Assembly (NCBI RefSeq): GCF_009834545.1
Contig: NZ_CP019427.1
Span: 3,044,001 to 3,108,000, forward strand
Direction: 5' to 3'
Length of the DNA: 64,000 bases
Source of the DNA: Pseudomonas sp. S04
Lineage (GTDB): Bacteria > Pseudomonadota > Gammaproteobacteria > Pseudomonadales > Pseudomonadaceae
Shown here: positions 50,683 through 59,700 of the stretch, one piece after another
How the letters are laid out: every line of letters begins with the position of its first letter
How positions within the stretch are numbered: position 1 is the first letter of the stretch
The notes under the pieces: generated by a model
The model's database searches: none
What the model was told of the DNA's origin: nothing
The model's input: the letters and a program-made list of their open reading frames with translations, nothing else
Position numbers and translations under genes: made by a program

Positions 50683-50753
50683 GGTGCGCTTACTCCAGGC
50701 AGGCTGAAGCCGAAAGGCCGTGCTTCGGCGTTGTTATTATTGCCCTATAGAAA

Positions 50754-50768
50754 TTTACCGGCAGTAAA
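50754..50768. promoter_or_regulatory. Candidate operator palindrome
   Basis: TTTAC-CGGCA-GTAAA, arms fully complementary, in the 216-bp gap between the divergent OYE-type and binding-protein genes. A further TTTACT half-site lies about 20 bases to the right (near 50784). The binding protein is unknown; the nearby TetR-type regulator is a candidate. Confidence 0.4.
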
Positions 50769-50898
50769 AAATCAACTTGTTTTTTTACTAAGGCTTGCAG
50801 TACTTTCATTTGGCGCCCGCTCCTGGGGCGAACCTCACAACAATAAAAATGGGTCACGCCGGTCCTGCTCCGGGTGGCACCTGCACGAGGACTGCTAG

Positions 50899-51948
50899 AT
50901 GAAAGCCAATAGACTCAAGCTCGCTCGTTATCCCTTGCTGTTGTCCCTGGCCATGGCCATGGGCAGCGTTCAGGCGGCGCCGGACATGGTGGTGGTCGGA
51001 TACGGCGGCGCCGGACAGAAAGCCCAGGACGTGGCGTTTTTCCAGCCCTTCAGCGCGCTGGACCAGAGCAAATTGATCCAGAGCGAATACAACGGCGAAA
51101 TGGCCCGGATCAAGGTGATGGTCGACACCGGCAACGTCGATTGGGACGTGGTGCAGATCGAAGGCCCGGACCTGATGCGCGGCTGCGAAGAGGGCATGTA
51201 CGAGCGCCTGGACTGGACGCAACTGGGGCATGCCGCACAATTAATTCCCGAGGCCGCGCAGGAGTGCGGTTCCGCCGCGTTGGTGTGGAGCGTGGCGATT
51301 GCCTATGACACCGACAAGCTGGCCCAGGCCCCGGCCTCATGGGCGGATTTCTGGAACGTGGAGAAAATCCCCGGCAAGCGCGGCCTGCGCAAACGCGCGG
51401 TGTACAACCTGGAGTTCGCCTTGCTGGCCGACGGGGTCAAGGTCGAGGACGTCTACCAGGTCCTGGGCACTCCTGAAGGGGTCAACCGCGCCTTCGCCAA
51501 GCTGACCGAACTCAAGCCCCATATCCAGTGGTGGGAAGCCGGCGCACAACCGGCACAATGGCTGGCCGCCGGCGACGTGGTCATGACCTCGACCTACAGC
51601 GGGCGGATTGCCGCCGCCGCCCAGGGCGGCAGTCACCTGGGCCTGGTCTGGCCGGGCAGCCTGTACGGCATGGACTACTGGGCGATCATCAAGGGCTCCC
51701 GGCATGTCGATCAGGCCAAGCGGTTTATCGCCTTCACCAATCAGCCCGATGCCCAGGTCAAGTACGTGCAGCAGATTCCCTACGGTCCGACCAATACCGA
51801 GGCCGCGGCACGCCTGGATCAGTCGCTCGCGCGCTGGGTGCCGACCGCGCCGCAGAACCTCAAGGGTGCGCTGTCGATGGACGTCGGCTTCTGGGTCGAT
51901 CACGGCGAAGAACTGGAAGAGCGTTTCAACGCCTGGGCCAGCAAATAA
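50899..51948 (+). CDS. ABC-type solute-binding protein, polyamine-like
   Basis: A 349-residue periplasmic binding protein with a signal peptide (MGSVQAAP). It has family features of spermidine/putrescine-type binding proteins (VVVGYGGAGQKAQDVAFFQPF, VDWDVVQIEGPDLMRGCEEG, PGKRGLRKRAVYNLEFALLADG, WLAAGDVVMTSTYSGRIAAA), but is more distant than the two PotF copies. No permease or ATPase gene is linked. It is followed by the aldolase-like gene at 71 bp. Confidence 0.87.
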   Translation: MKANRLKLARYPLLLSLAMAMGSVQAAPDMVVVGYGGAGQKAQDVAFFQPFSALDQSKLIQSEYNGEMARIKVMVDTGNVDWDVVQIEGPDLMRGCEEGMYERLDWTQLGHAAQLIPEAAQECGSAALVWSVAIAYDTDKLAQAPASWADFWNVEKIPGKRGLRKRAVYNLEFALLADGVKVEDVYQVLGTPEGVNRAFAKLTELKPHIQWWEAGAQPAQWLAAGDVVMTSTYSGRIAAAAQGGSHLGLVWPGSLYGMDYWAIIKGSRHVDQAKRFIAFTNQPDAQVKYVQQIPYGPTNTEAAARLDQSLARWVPTAPQNLKGALSMDVGFWVDHGEELEERFNAWASK

Positions 51949-52019
51949 GCCGCGCGGCTGGACGCTTGCCCCGTCCAGCCTTACTGTCTGCCCAGCCATC
52001 TGCCTGGAGAACCTCGCCA

Positions 52020-52814
52020 ATGAAGCAATTTGTCAGCCCCCCTGATGCGCCGGTCGAGCGCAGCGCCACCGAGCAGCGCCTGCGTGAAGAGTTGGCGGCG
52101 TGCTATCGCTTGATCGCGCACTTTCGCATGACCGACCTGATCTTCACCCATATCTCGGTGCGCCTGCCTGGGCCGGAGCACCACTTCCTGATCAACCCCT
52201 ACGGCTTGATGTTCGATGAAATCAGCGCCTCCAACCTGGTGAAAATCGACCTTCACGGACATGCCGTAGAGCCGTCGCAATACCCGGTCAACCCGGCGGG
52301 TTTTGTCATCCACAGTGCGATCCACGGCGCCCGTGACGACGCCCAGTGCGTGCTGCACACCCACACCCGCGCCGGTTGTGCGGTGGCGGCCTTGAAGTGC
52401 GGGCTGTTGCCGGTCAATCAGATTTCCATGGAGTTCTACGGCCGGGTTGCCTACCACGACTACGAAGGTGTGGCGCTGGACCTCAGCGAGCAGCAGCGCC
52501 TGGTGCACGACCTGGCGGACAAGCCGGTGTTGATGTTGCGCAACCATGGCCTGTTGACCGTGGGCGCCACCGTGGGCCAGGCGTTCTTGCGCATGTATTA
52601 CCTGGAAAAGGCCTGCGAGATCCAACTGGCGGCCCAGGCCTGTGGCGAATTGCTGCTGCCGCCCCACGAGGTCTGCGCGCACACCGAGCGCCAGTTCAAC
52701 GACCCCGGCCGGCCCCTGGAAGAGGGCCAGTTGAGCGATCCGGATGCCATGCAACTGGCCTGGGCGGCGATGTTGCGCCTGCTCGAGCGCATTGCCCCAG
52801 GCTATCGTGACTGA
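52020..52814 (+). CDS. Class II aldolase/adducin-family protein
   Basis: A 264-residue protein with the zinc-binding histidines in VLHTHTRAGCAVAAL and LRNHGLLTVG and the N-terminal YRLIAHFRMTDLIFTHISVRL pattern. Members include fuculose-phosphate aldolases and proteins without known reaction. Start at 52020 is chosen because the family sequence begins there; a longer frame upstream is a shadow of the binding-protein gene. Confidence 0.85.
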   Translation: MKQFVSPPDAPVERSATEQRLREELAACYRLIAHFRMTDLIFTHISVRLPGPEHHFLINPYGLMFDEISASNLVKIDLHGHAVEPSQYPVNPAGFVIHSAIHGARDDAQCVLHTHTRAGCAVAALKCGLLPVNQISMEFYGRVAYHDYEGVALDLSEQQRLVHDLADKPVLMLRNHGLLTVGATVGQAFLRMYYLEKACEIQLAAQACGELLLPPHEVCAHTERQFNDPGRPLEEGQLSDPDAMQLAWAAMLRLLERIAPGYRD

Positions 52815-52914
52815 ACGCGGTTGAGGCTGGAGACTGGGCGCACTCTTGCTGTACAGTCGTTCAACGCAGGGGCGGTGCAGGGCCCCAATGATCGATCCAA
52901 GGAGAGAGTCGCCC

Positions 52915-53562
52915 ATGAGTCAGGAAGCCCGTTTTTCACGCATGGAACCGGAGCTGCGCAAGGCCAATCTGATCGAGGCGACCCTGGTGTGCCTCAAGCG
53001 CCATGGCTTCCAGGGCGCATCGATTCGCAAGATCTGCGCTGAGGCCGGGGTCTCGGTGGGGCTGATCAGCCACCACTATTCGGGCAAGGACGAACTGGTG
53101 GCCGAAGCCTACATGGCGATCACCGGGAGGGTCATGACTTTGCTGCGCGAGGCCATGGAGCAGGCCGCGCCGACTGCGCGGGAGCGATTGTCGGCGTTCT
53201 TTCGTGGCTCGTTTTCCGCCGAACTGCTGGACCCGCAACTGATCGATGCCTGGCTGGCGTTCTGGGGCGCGGTGAAAACCGCCGAGGCAATCAACCTGGC
53301 CCACGAACACTCCTATGGCGAGTACCGCGGTATCTTGCGCAAGGTGCTGGCCGAACTGGCCCAGGAGGAGGGCTGGGAACACTTCGATGCCGACCTCGCG
53401 GCTATTGGCCTGAGCGCCTTGCTCGATGGCCTGTGGTTGGAGTCCGGACTCAACCCCGGGACCTTCAGCCCGGAGCAGGGCATGCAGATCTGTGAAGCCT
53501 GGGTCGATGGGCTCCTGGCCGGCGGGCGCCAGCGTTTCTGCGTACCGACCGGCAGCTGTTGA
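52915..53562 (+). CDS. TetR-family regulator, BetI-like
   Basis: A 215-residue regulator with a TetR DNA-binding domain (LIEATLVCLKRHGFQGASIRKICAEAGVSVGLISHHYSGKDELV) and a BetI-type ligand domain (LDPQLIDAWLAFWGAV). AAGGAG lies about nine bases before the ATG at 52915. It follows the aldolase-like gene on the same strand and may control the OYE/binding-protein cluster. BetI family members often sense choline- or betaine-like compounds, which would agree with an N-methyl-substrate enzyme nearby. Confidence 0.85.
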   Translation: MSQEARFSRMEPELRKANLIEATLVCLKRHGFQGASIRKICAEAGVSVGLISHHYSGKDELVAEAYMAITGRVMTLLREAMEQAAPTARERLSAFFRGSFSAELLDPQLIDAWLAFWGAVKTAEAINLAHEHSYGEYRGILRKVLAELAQEEGWEHFDADLAAIGLSALLDGLWLESGLNPGTFSPEQGMQICEAWVDGLLAGGRQRFCVPTGSC

Positions 53563-53654
53563 TCGATCGTTCAGCAGAGGCTAGGATCAGCCGCTGAAAC
53601 GCAAAACCACTCTAATAAGAAACACGCCTTCGGGCACACGCAGGACTTCAAGCG

Positions 53655-54371
53655 ATGACTCCTCGGGTACTGATCGTCGACGACGATCCGCTGATTCGCG
53701 AACTGCTGCACGCCTACCTGTCCCAGGAAGGGTACGCGGTCCACTGCGCCGAAACGGCGGAGGCCGCGGATACCTTCCTCGCCAGCCAGGCGGTCGACCT
53801 GGTGATGCTCGACATCCGCCTGCCAGGCAAGGACGGCCTGACCCTGACCCGCGAACTGCGGGTGCGCTCGGAGGTCGGGATCATCCTGATCACCGGGCGC
53901 AACGACGAAATCGACCGTATCGTCGGCCTGGAGTGCGGCGCCGATGACTATGTGATCAAGCCGCTGAACCCCCGGGAACTGGTGTCCCGGGCGAAAAACC
54001 TGATTCGCCGGGTGCGTCATGCCCAAGCCCCCCAGCCACTCGCCGCCGCGGCCAAGCCGGTCAAGCAATTCGCTGCCTGGGCCCTGGATACCGATCGCCG
54101 GCGCCTGATCGATGACGCCGGCAACGAGACCCTGCTGACCCACGGCGAATACCAGTTGCTCAGCGTGTTCCTGCGCAACAGCGGCCACACCCTGAGCCGC
54201 GACCAGTTGATGGACCAGATCCGCAACCGCGAGTGGGTGCCCAACGACCGCTCGATCGACGTGCTGGTGGGGCGCTTGCGGCGCAAGTTGCATGACGACC
54301 CGGCCGAGCCGCAGTTGATCATTACCATTCACGGCGCCGGTTACCTGTTTACCGCCAGTGTGGCGGCCTGA
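53655..54371 (+). CDS. aruR: OmpR-type response regulator AruR
   Basis: A 238-residue response regulator. Receiver domain 1-118 has acidic pocket DDD (9-11), phosphorylation site Asp53 (LVMLDIRLPG) and Lys102; the DNA-binding winged helix is at about 135-235 (TLSRDQLMDQIRNREWVPNDRSIDVLVGRLRRKL). It begins a run of genes that matches the P. aeruginosa aru region (response regulator, kinase, permease, enoyl-CoA hydratase, acyl-CoA dehydrogenase, acyl-CoA synthetase, aruI). AruRS controls the arginine transaminase pathway there. The symbol rests on this gene order. Confidence 0.78.
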   Translation: MTPRVLIVDDDPLIRELLHAYLSQEGYAVHCAETAEAADTFLASQAVDLVMLDIRLPGKDGLTLTRELRVRSEVGIILITGRNDEIDRIVGLECGADDYVIKPLNPRELVSRAKNLIRRVRHAQAPQPLAAAAKPVKQFAAWALDTDRRRLIDDAGNETLLTHGEYQLLSVFLRNSGHTLSRDQLMDQIRNREWVPNDRSIDVLVGRLRRKLHDDPAEPQLIITIHGAGYLFTASVAA

Positions 54372-54375
54372 GGCG

Positions 54376-55149
54376 ATGGTGCGCGCCCTCGGGCTGTTAC
54401 TGATGCTCGGCGCCGGTACCGCCATGGCTGCCGAGAAGGTCCGCTATTGCGATTACCCGGTGTACCCACCGATCTCCTGGAGTGACGGCAAGCAGGTGCG
54501 CGGCCTGGCCCCGAGCGTGGTCAAGCACCTGTTCGGCGCGCTGGGCTATGAGGTCGAGACCGTGGTGCTGGGCAACTGGAAACGCTGCCTGCTGGACGCC
54601 GCCGAGGGTCGGGTCGACGTGGTGCTGGCCTACAGCACTGCGCAGCGCGAGCAAAGCCTGGTGTTTTCCCGGGTGCCGGTGCTGCGCGAGGACGTCGCGG
54701 TGTTCATCAATCGGCAACACCCGGTGCGCTTCGAACGCCTCGAAGACCTCGCCCAGTACCGCGGCGGCCTGCTGTTCGGGGAAAGCTACGGGGTGGATTT
54801 CGACCGGTTGGTGGCTCGCAGCAACAATATCGAATGGGTCTCCAACAGTGAGCAGAACTTCGGCAAGCTGATTCGCGGGCGCATCGACTTCATCACCCAG
54901 GAGCGGCGCACCGGCGAGTTGTACGTCGAACACCTGAAAGGCGCCCAGGACATCGTCGCCTTGCCCCAGCCCCTGAGCGTCGACTACCTGCGGATCGCAG
55001 TGTCGCGGCGCTCGGCGCTGGCCAGCCAGATGCCGCAGATCGATGCCCAGTTGCAGCGCATGGTCGAGGCCGGCGACATCGAACGCTGGCTCAACGAAAG
55101 CGAAGTCACCTACCGCGACATGGTCAGCCTGCCGGCGGACGCGCAATGA
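54376..55149 (+). CDS. Periplasmic binding protein of the SBP_bac_3 type between aruR and aruS
   Basis: A 257-residue protein with a signal peptide (AGTAMAAEK). It has the amino-acid binding-protein fold ([64 protein letters not shown]). It starts 4 bp after aruR and its end overlaps the kinase start by four bases (ATGA). It is therefore probably part of the signalling system as the ligand sensor. A GTG at 54379 is a possible alternative start because GAGG is too close to the ATG. Confidence 0.85.
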   Translation: MVRALGLLLMLGAGTAMAAEKVRYCDYPVYPPISWSDGKQVRGLAPSVVKHLFGALGYEVETVVLGNWKRCLLDAAEGRVDVVLAYSTAQREQSLVFSRVPVLREDVAVFINRQHPVRFERLEDLAQYRGGLLFGESYGVDFDRLVARSNNIEWVSNSEQNFGKLIRGRIDFITQERRTGELYVEHLKGAQDIVALPQPLSVDYLRIAVSRRSALASQMPQIDAQLQRMVEAGDIERWLNESEVTYRDMVSLPADAQ

Positions 55150-57407
55150 TCCGCGCCCGGCCCGGTGGGTTGTTGCGACGCCTGCTGCTGTTCATCCTGT
55201 TGTTCAGCCTGTGTTTTACCGTGCTCGCCAGCACCGTGCAGCTGTACTTCGAGTACCGCCGCGAGATGCGTGACATCGACTCGCGCATGGAGCTGATTCG
55301 CGCCGGTTACCTGGCCAGTCTGGAACGCAGCCTGTGGGACCTCAACCAGGAGCAGTTGAACGTCCAGCTACGGGGCCTGGTGGATTTCTCCGACGTGGCG
55401 CGGGTGCGCCTGAGCAGCCCGGACTTCGAGTTGTTGCAGGGCAATCCGCAGCCGCTCGGGCCTTTGCGCATCGAGCGCTTCGAACTGGATTACCAGCCGC
55501 CTTCCGGGGAAAAACGTCACCTGGGGCAACTCGAAGTCAGCACTGACCTGGGGGCCGTGCACCAGCGGCTGTACGCCACTGGCTTGACCAGCCTGCTGTG
55601 GATGAGTGTGTTTCTCTGTGGCCTGGCGGTGGCGCTGTCCGGATTGTTCTACCGTCTGGTGACCCGCCACCTGCAAGTGATGGCCGGGTTCGCCCGGCGC
55701 ATCGCTGCCGGCGAGTGGCAGGAACCCTTGCGCCTGGACAAGAGCCGCAGTGGCATCCCGGATGAAATCGACACCGTGGCCCACGCCCTGGACGACATGC
55801 GCCGGGCGATCCTCAGTGACATCGACCGCCGCGAATCCGACCGCCTGGCCCTGCAGCACAACCGCGATGACCTGCTGCGCATGGTCGAACGGCGTACCGC
55901 CAGCCTGATGCGCGCCAAGGACGAAGCCGAGGCGGCCAACCTCGCCAAGTCACGGTTCCTGGCGACCATGAGCCATGAATTGCGCACGCCGCTCAATGGC
56001 ATTCTCGGCATGGCGCAACTGCTGCGCAGCCCGCGCCTGGACGAACTCGACGGCAAACGCCTGGATGCCCTGCACAAGGCCGGTGAAGGTTTGCTGAGCA
56101 TTCTTAACGAGGTGTTGTACTTCGCGCGCCTGGAGGAGGGCGAAACCCACCTGGAGCCGGTGAACTTTTCCTTGCGCCAACTACTGGATGAGGTACTGAC
56201 CCTGCTTGAGCCTCGGGCGCTGGGCAACCGCACGCGCCTGCATTGCCTGATCGACCCGCAGCTGGCGCCACGCCAGTTGGCGGCCGAACAGTTCCTGCGC
56301 CAGGTGCTGAGCAACCTGCTGGCCAACGCCATCAAGTTCACCGAGGGCGGTGAGGTCAGTGTGCTGGTGATGCTGCTGGCGCCGACACCGGGGCTCGACG
56401 GGCAACGCGTGCGGGTCAGCATTACCGACAACGGCATCGGCATTGACCCGGCCATGCAGGAAAAGATCTTCGAGCGTTTCACCCAGGCCAGTGAGGAAGT
56501 GGCGCAACGTTTTGGCGGCACCGGGCTGGGCCTGGCCATCTGCAAACACCTGGTGCAGAAAATGGGCGGCAGCATCGGGGTCGACAGCCAGCCGGGACGT
56601 GGCAGTTGCTTCTGGTTCGAGCTGACACTGGCGCCGGCGGGCGAGTTGGTCGATGAACCCGTCGAGCAGGCCAGCGGCCCGACGCTGAAGATCCTGGTGG
56701 TCGAAGATGTGGCGCTCAACCGTGAGGTGGTCAGCGGCCTGCTGCAACAGGACGGGCACCAGGTCTGGCTCGCGGAGGAGGGCCAGCAGGGATTGGCCGA
56801 GTGCGCCGCCCAGGCGTTTGATTTGATCCTGCTGGACGTGCACTTGCCGGGGATCAGCGGCGTCGAACTGTGCCGGCAGATCCGTGGCGGTGCCGGGCCG
56901 AACCGCGCCACGCGGATTTTCGCCCTGACCGCCAGCGTACAACCGGCACTCGTGCGCGGCTATCTGGATGCCGGGATGGACGGCATCCTCGCCAAGCCGC
57001 TGAAACTGGCCGAACTGCGCGCGGTCCTGGCGGGGCAGACGCCGTCAGCCGAACCCACAACGCAGGACGGGGCCATGGACTGGCCGCTGTTGGATACCCA
57101 TCGCACATTGCTCGGCGAACAGAAGGTGCTGGGTCTGCTGACGGTGCTGCGCACTTCGATCATCCAGCACCGTGGGGCCCTGGCGGAAGCCATCGCGGCC
57201 GAAGACTGCACCGAGGTCGCACACCTGGCCCATCGCCTGGCCGGCAGCAGTGACTCCCTGGGTTTCCGCGCCCTGGCCCAGGTCTTGCGGGCGCTGGAGG
57301 ACGCGGCGCTGGGCAACGCCGAATCCGCCCTGCGTGACCTCGCACCCCAGGTCGATGCCCAGTTCCACGAAGCCCTGCAGACCCTCAAAGGTCTGTTGCA
57401 GAGCTGA
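55146..57407 (+). CDS. aruS: Hybrid sensor histidine kinase AruS
   Basis: A 753-residue hybrid kinase. Two membrane segments (about 10-30 and 147-170) flank a periplasmic region of about 115 residues; then HAMP, coiled-coil, phospho-acceptor His277 ([13 protein letters not shown]), ATPase domain (N, G1 DNGIGID, G2 GGTGLGLAI), receiver with Asp564 (ILLDVHLPG) and a C-terminal Hpt domain with His696 ([16 protein letters not shown]). This is a full phosphorelay kinase of the TorS/EvgS type. Symbol by synteny with the aru locus. Confidence 0.82.
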   Translation: MIRARPGGLLRRLLLFILLFSLCFTVLASTVQLYFEYRREMRDIDSRMELIRAGYLASLERSLWDLNQEQLNVQLRGLVDFSDVARVRLSSPDFELLQGNPQPLGPLRIERFELDYQPPSGEKRHLGQLEVSTDLGAVHQRLYATGLTSLLWMSVFLCGLAVALSGLFYRLVTRHLQVMAGFARRIAAGEWQEPLRLDKSRSGIPDEIDTVAHALDDMRRAILSDIDRRESDRLALQHNRDDLLRMVERRTASLMRAKDEAEAANLAKSRFLATMSHELRTPLNGILGMAQLLRSPRLDELDGKRLDALHKAGEGLLSILNEVLYFARLEEGETHLEPVNFSLRQLLDEVLTLLEPRALGNRTRLHCLIDPQLAPRQLAAEQFLRQVLSNLLANAIKFTEGGEVSVLVMLLAPTPGLDGQRVRVSITDNGIGIDPAMQEKIFERFTQASEEVAQRFGGTGLGLAICKHLVQKMGGSIGVDSQPGRGSCFWFELTLAPAGELVDEPVEQASGPTLKILVVEDVALNREVVSGLLQQDGHQVWLAEEGQQGLAECAAQAFDLILLDVHLPGISGVELCRQIRGGAGPNRATRIFALTASVQPALVRGYLDAGMDGILAKPLKLAELRAVLAGQTPSAEPTTQDGAMDWPLLDTHRTLLGEQKVLGLLTVLRTSIIQHRGALAEAIAAEDCTEVAHLAHRLAGSSDSLGFRALAQVLRALEDAALGNAESALRDLAPQVDAQFHEALQTLKGLLQS

Positions 57408-57531
57408 CGTACAAATCTGTTACGACTTTCTACAACTTCGATCTTTACCGTCAACGCGAACTTACATGGCCTTCCAATAATCGAGGCAACCGCCACAGCG
57501 CGGTCTTCGAAGCTTATTGGAGATAATAATA

Positions 57532-57582
57532 ATGAATGGCCGTAAAGCTGATCCCGTCCACCTCACTCGCCTGGGGTGCTGA
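57532..57582 (+). CDS. Candidate 16-residue leader peptide
   Basis: ATG 57532 has GGAG nine bases upstream and encodes MNGRKADPVHLTRLGC, ending in TGA at 57580, one base before the permease ATG. Two arginines and one histidine occur, which would fit an attenuation or coupling role for arginine-related genes. This is a prediction only. Confidence 0.4.
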   Translation: MNGRKADPVHLTRLGC

Positions 57583-57583
57583 C

Positions 57584-58996
57584 ATGACGCAAACCACTGA
57601 ACGTACAGGCATCCACCTGACCCGCGCCCTTAAAAGCCGGCACATTTTCATGTTGTCGCTGGGCGGCGTGATCGGCACCGGGCTGTTCATGGGCTCCGGC
57701 GTGACCATCAATCAGGGCGGTCCGGTGGGCGCGATCCTGGCGTACCTGGTAGCAGGTTTCCTGATGTACCTGGTGATGGTCTGCCTGGGCGAATTGTCGG
57801 TGCAGATGCCGGTGTCGGGGTCGTTCCAGACCCACGCCACCAAGTTCATCGGCCCGGCCACCGGCTTCATGATCGGCTGGGTGTACTGGATGAGCTGGGC
57901 CACCACCGTAGGCCTGGAATTTACTGCCGCCGGCATGCTGATGGTGCGCTGGTTCCCTGAAGTACCGATCTGGTACTGGTCGGCGCTGTTCGTGGTGGTG
58001 CTGTTCGGCCTCAACGCCCTGGCCACCCGAGCCTTCGGCGAAGCCGAGTACTGGTTCTCGGGGATCAAGGTCGCGGCGATCCTGGGTTTTATCGTGGTCG
58101 GCGTGCTGGTGATCTTCGGCGCGATCCCGCTGAGCAGCGGTGCACCGGCACCGGGCATGAGCAACCTGATCGGCGATTCAGTGTTTCCCAACGGCCTGTC
58201 AGCGGTGTTCGCCGTGATGATGACCGTGGTCTACGCCTTCCAGGGCTGCGAAATCATGGGGGTGGCAGCGGGTGAGACCGACCAGCCGGAAAAGAGCATT
58301 CCGCGGGCCGTGCGCAACGTAGTGTTCCGCGTGCTGATTTTCTACGTGCTGGCGATCATTGTGCTGTCCGCCATCGTTCCGTGGCAGCAGGCGGGCCTGA
58401 TGGAGAGCCCGTTCGTGCAGGTGTTCGACATGGTCGGTATCCCCTACGCCGCGGACCTGATGAACTTCGTGATCCTCACCGCGATCCTCTCGGTGGGCAA
58501 CTCCGGCCTCTACGCCTCGACCCGGATCCTCTGGGCCATGTCCAAGACCGGCATGGCACCGAAAAGCCTGTCGCCCCTGAGCAAACGCGGCGTGCCACTG
58601 CGTGCCCTGAGCATCACCCTGTGTTTTGCCCTGGTGTCGCTGATGACCAGCTTCGTCGCCGCCGACACCCTGTTCATGGTGCTGATGGCCGTCAGCGGGA
58701 TGTCCGGTACCGTGACCTGGATCGTCATCGCCCTGGCCCAATACAAATTCCGCAAGGCCTACCTGCGTGATGGCGGCAAGCTTGAAGACCTGAAATACCG
58801 CGCCCCGTGGTTCCCGGTGCTGCCGCTGGTGTGCATCGCCCTGTGCTGCTCGTTGTTCGTCTTCCTGGCCCTAGACCCAACCCAACGCCCGTCGCTGTAC
58901 TGGGGCTTCGGCTTCATTGCCCTGTGCTACGGCGCCTACTTCCTGATCCACCGCAAACGCCAGGGCGCACTGGCCCCGCAACTGCCCACCGCATAA
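57584..58996 (+). CDS. APC-family amino-acid permease
   Basis: A 470-residue permease with 12 membrane helices (HIFMLSLGGVIGTGLFMGSG is the first). It resembles the AAT family, including the S-methylmethionine transporter MmuP. In the corresponding P. aeruginosa locus an amino-acid permease follows aruS, so the likely substrate is arginine or a related guanidino compound. The ATG at 57584 is preceded by GGGGTG; a second in-frame ATG at 57536 exists but overlaps the small leader ORF. Confidence 0.88.
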   Translation: MTQTTERTGIHLTRALKSRHIFMLSLGGVIGTGLFMGSGVTINQGGPVGAILAYLVAGFLMYLVMVCLGELSVQMPVSGSFQTHATKFIGPATGFMIGWVYWMSWATTVGLEFTAAGMLMVRWFPEVPIWYWSALFVVVLFGLNALATRAFGEAEYWFSGIKVAAILGFIVVGVLVIFGAIPLSSGAPAPGMSNLIGDSVFPNGLSAVFAVMMTVVYAFQGCEIMGVAAGETDQPEKSIPRAVRNVVFRVLIFYVLAIIVLSAIVPWQQAGLMESPFVQVFDMVGIPYAADLMNFVILTAILSVGNSGLYASTRILWAMSKTGMAPKSLSPLSKRGVPLRALSITLCFALVSLMTSFVAADTLFMVLMAVSGMSGTVTWIVIALAQYKFRKAYLRDGGKLEDLKYRAPWFPVLPLVCIALCCSLFVFLALDPTQRPSLYWGFGFIALCYGAYFLIHRKRQGALAPQLPTA

Positions 58997-59011
58997 CCCC
59001 GCACTCACCCC

Positions 59012-59493
59012 CTATAGCGAGCCTGCTCGCGATGGTCGCCAACGATGACGCACACTGCCTGATGCACCACGTCGTCCTTGCAACCATCGCTGGCAAGCCA
59101 GCTCCCACAGGTCCCTGCATACACCAGACCCTGTAGGAGCGAGCTTGCTCGCGATGGTCGTCAACGTTGACGCGCACAACCTGATGCCCCGCACCGTCCT
59201 TGCAACCATCGCTGGCAAGCCAGCTCCCACAGGTCCCTGCATACACCAGACCCTGTGGGAGCGAGCGCCCGCTTGCGGCCTGCTCGCGATGGTCGCCAAC
59301 GATGACGCACACTGCCTGATGCACCACGTCGTCCTTGCAACCATCGCTGGCAAGCCAGCTCCCACAGGTCCCTGCATACACCAGACCCTGTAGGAGCGAG
59401 CGCCCGCTGCGGCCTGCTCGCGATGGTCGCCAACGATAACGCGCACAACCTGATGCACCGCGCCGTCCTTGCGCTGGCAGGCCAGCCCCCACA
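59012..59493. repeat. Tandem array of four REPIN-like units
   Basis: Units start at about 59012, 59132, 59254 and 59389, each beginning with an imperfect GAGCGAGC..GCTCGCGATGGTCG sequence and ending in a GGCAAGCCAGCTCCCACAG-type sequence. The spacer GGTCCCTGCATACACCAGACCC is repeated three times identically. Units 1 and 3 are almost identical for about 100 bases, and units 2 and 4 resemble each other, which points to duplication of a two-unit block. Confidence 0.92.
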
Positions 59494-59700
59494 GATGCTG
59501 TCATCAGTTGTGCAAAGTTGTAACAGCGCGATCTCCAGCTAACCGCCACCAACAAACAAATCCTTTAAATACAACAAGATATTCACGATCAACCGCTGTT
59601 ACAGCAGATTTTCCCAACGATTGCCGCCTTGTTGAACACTCGTTTAGTATGGCCTCAAGTCGCAGCACCTCAGGCCAAACACAATAATTCGAGGATTCCC
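59494..59700 (+). promoter_or_regulatory. Upstream region of the acyl-CoA genes with candidate operator
   Basis: An exact 10-bp inverted repeat TGTAACAGCG (59519-59528) and CGCTGTTACA (59594-59603) is separated by 65 AT-richer bases. A related CTGTTAC occurs upstream of the permease at 57417. It is a possible AruR or other regulator site; no -35/-10 pair was assigned with confidence. Confidence 0.4.

Noticed and set aside
49327..50898. 523-codon frame opposite the OYE-type gene
   Set aside because: A shadow of the real minus-strand gene, with no family pattern.
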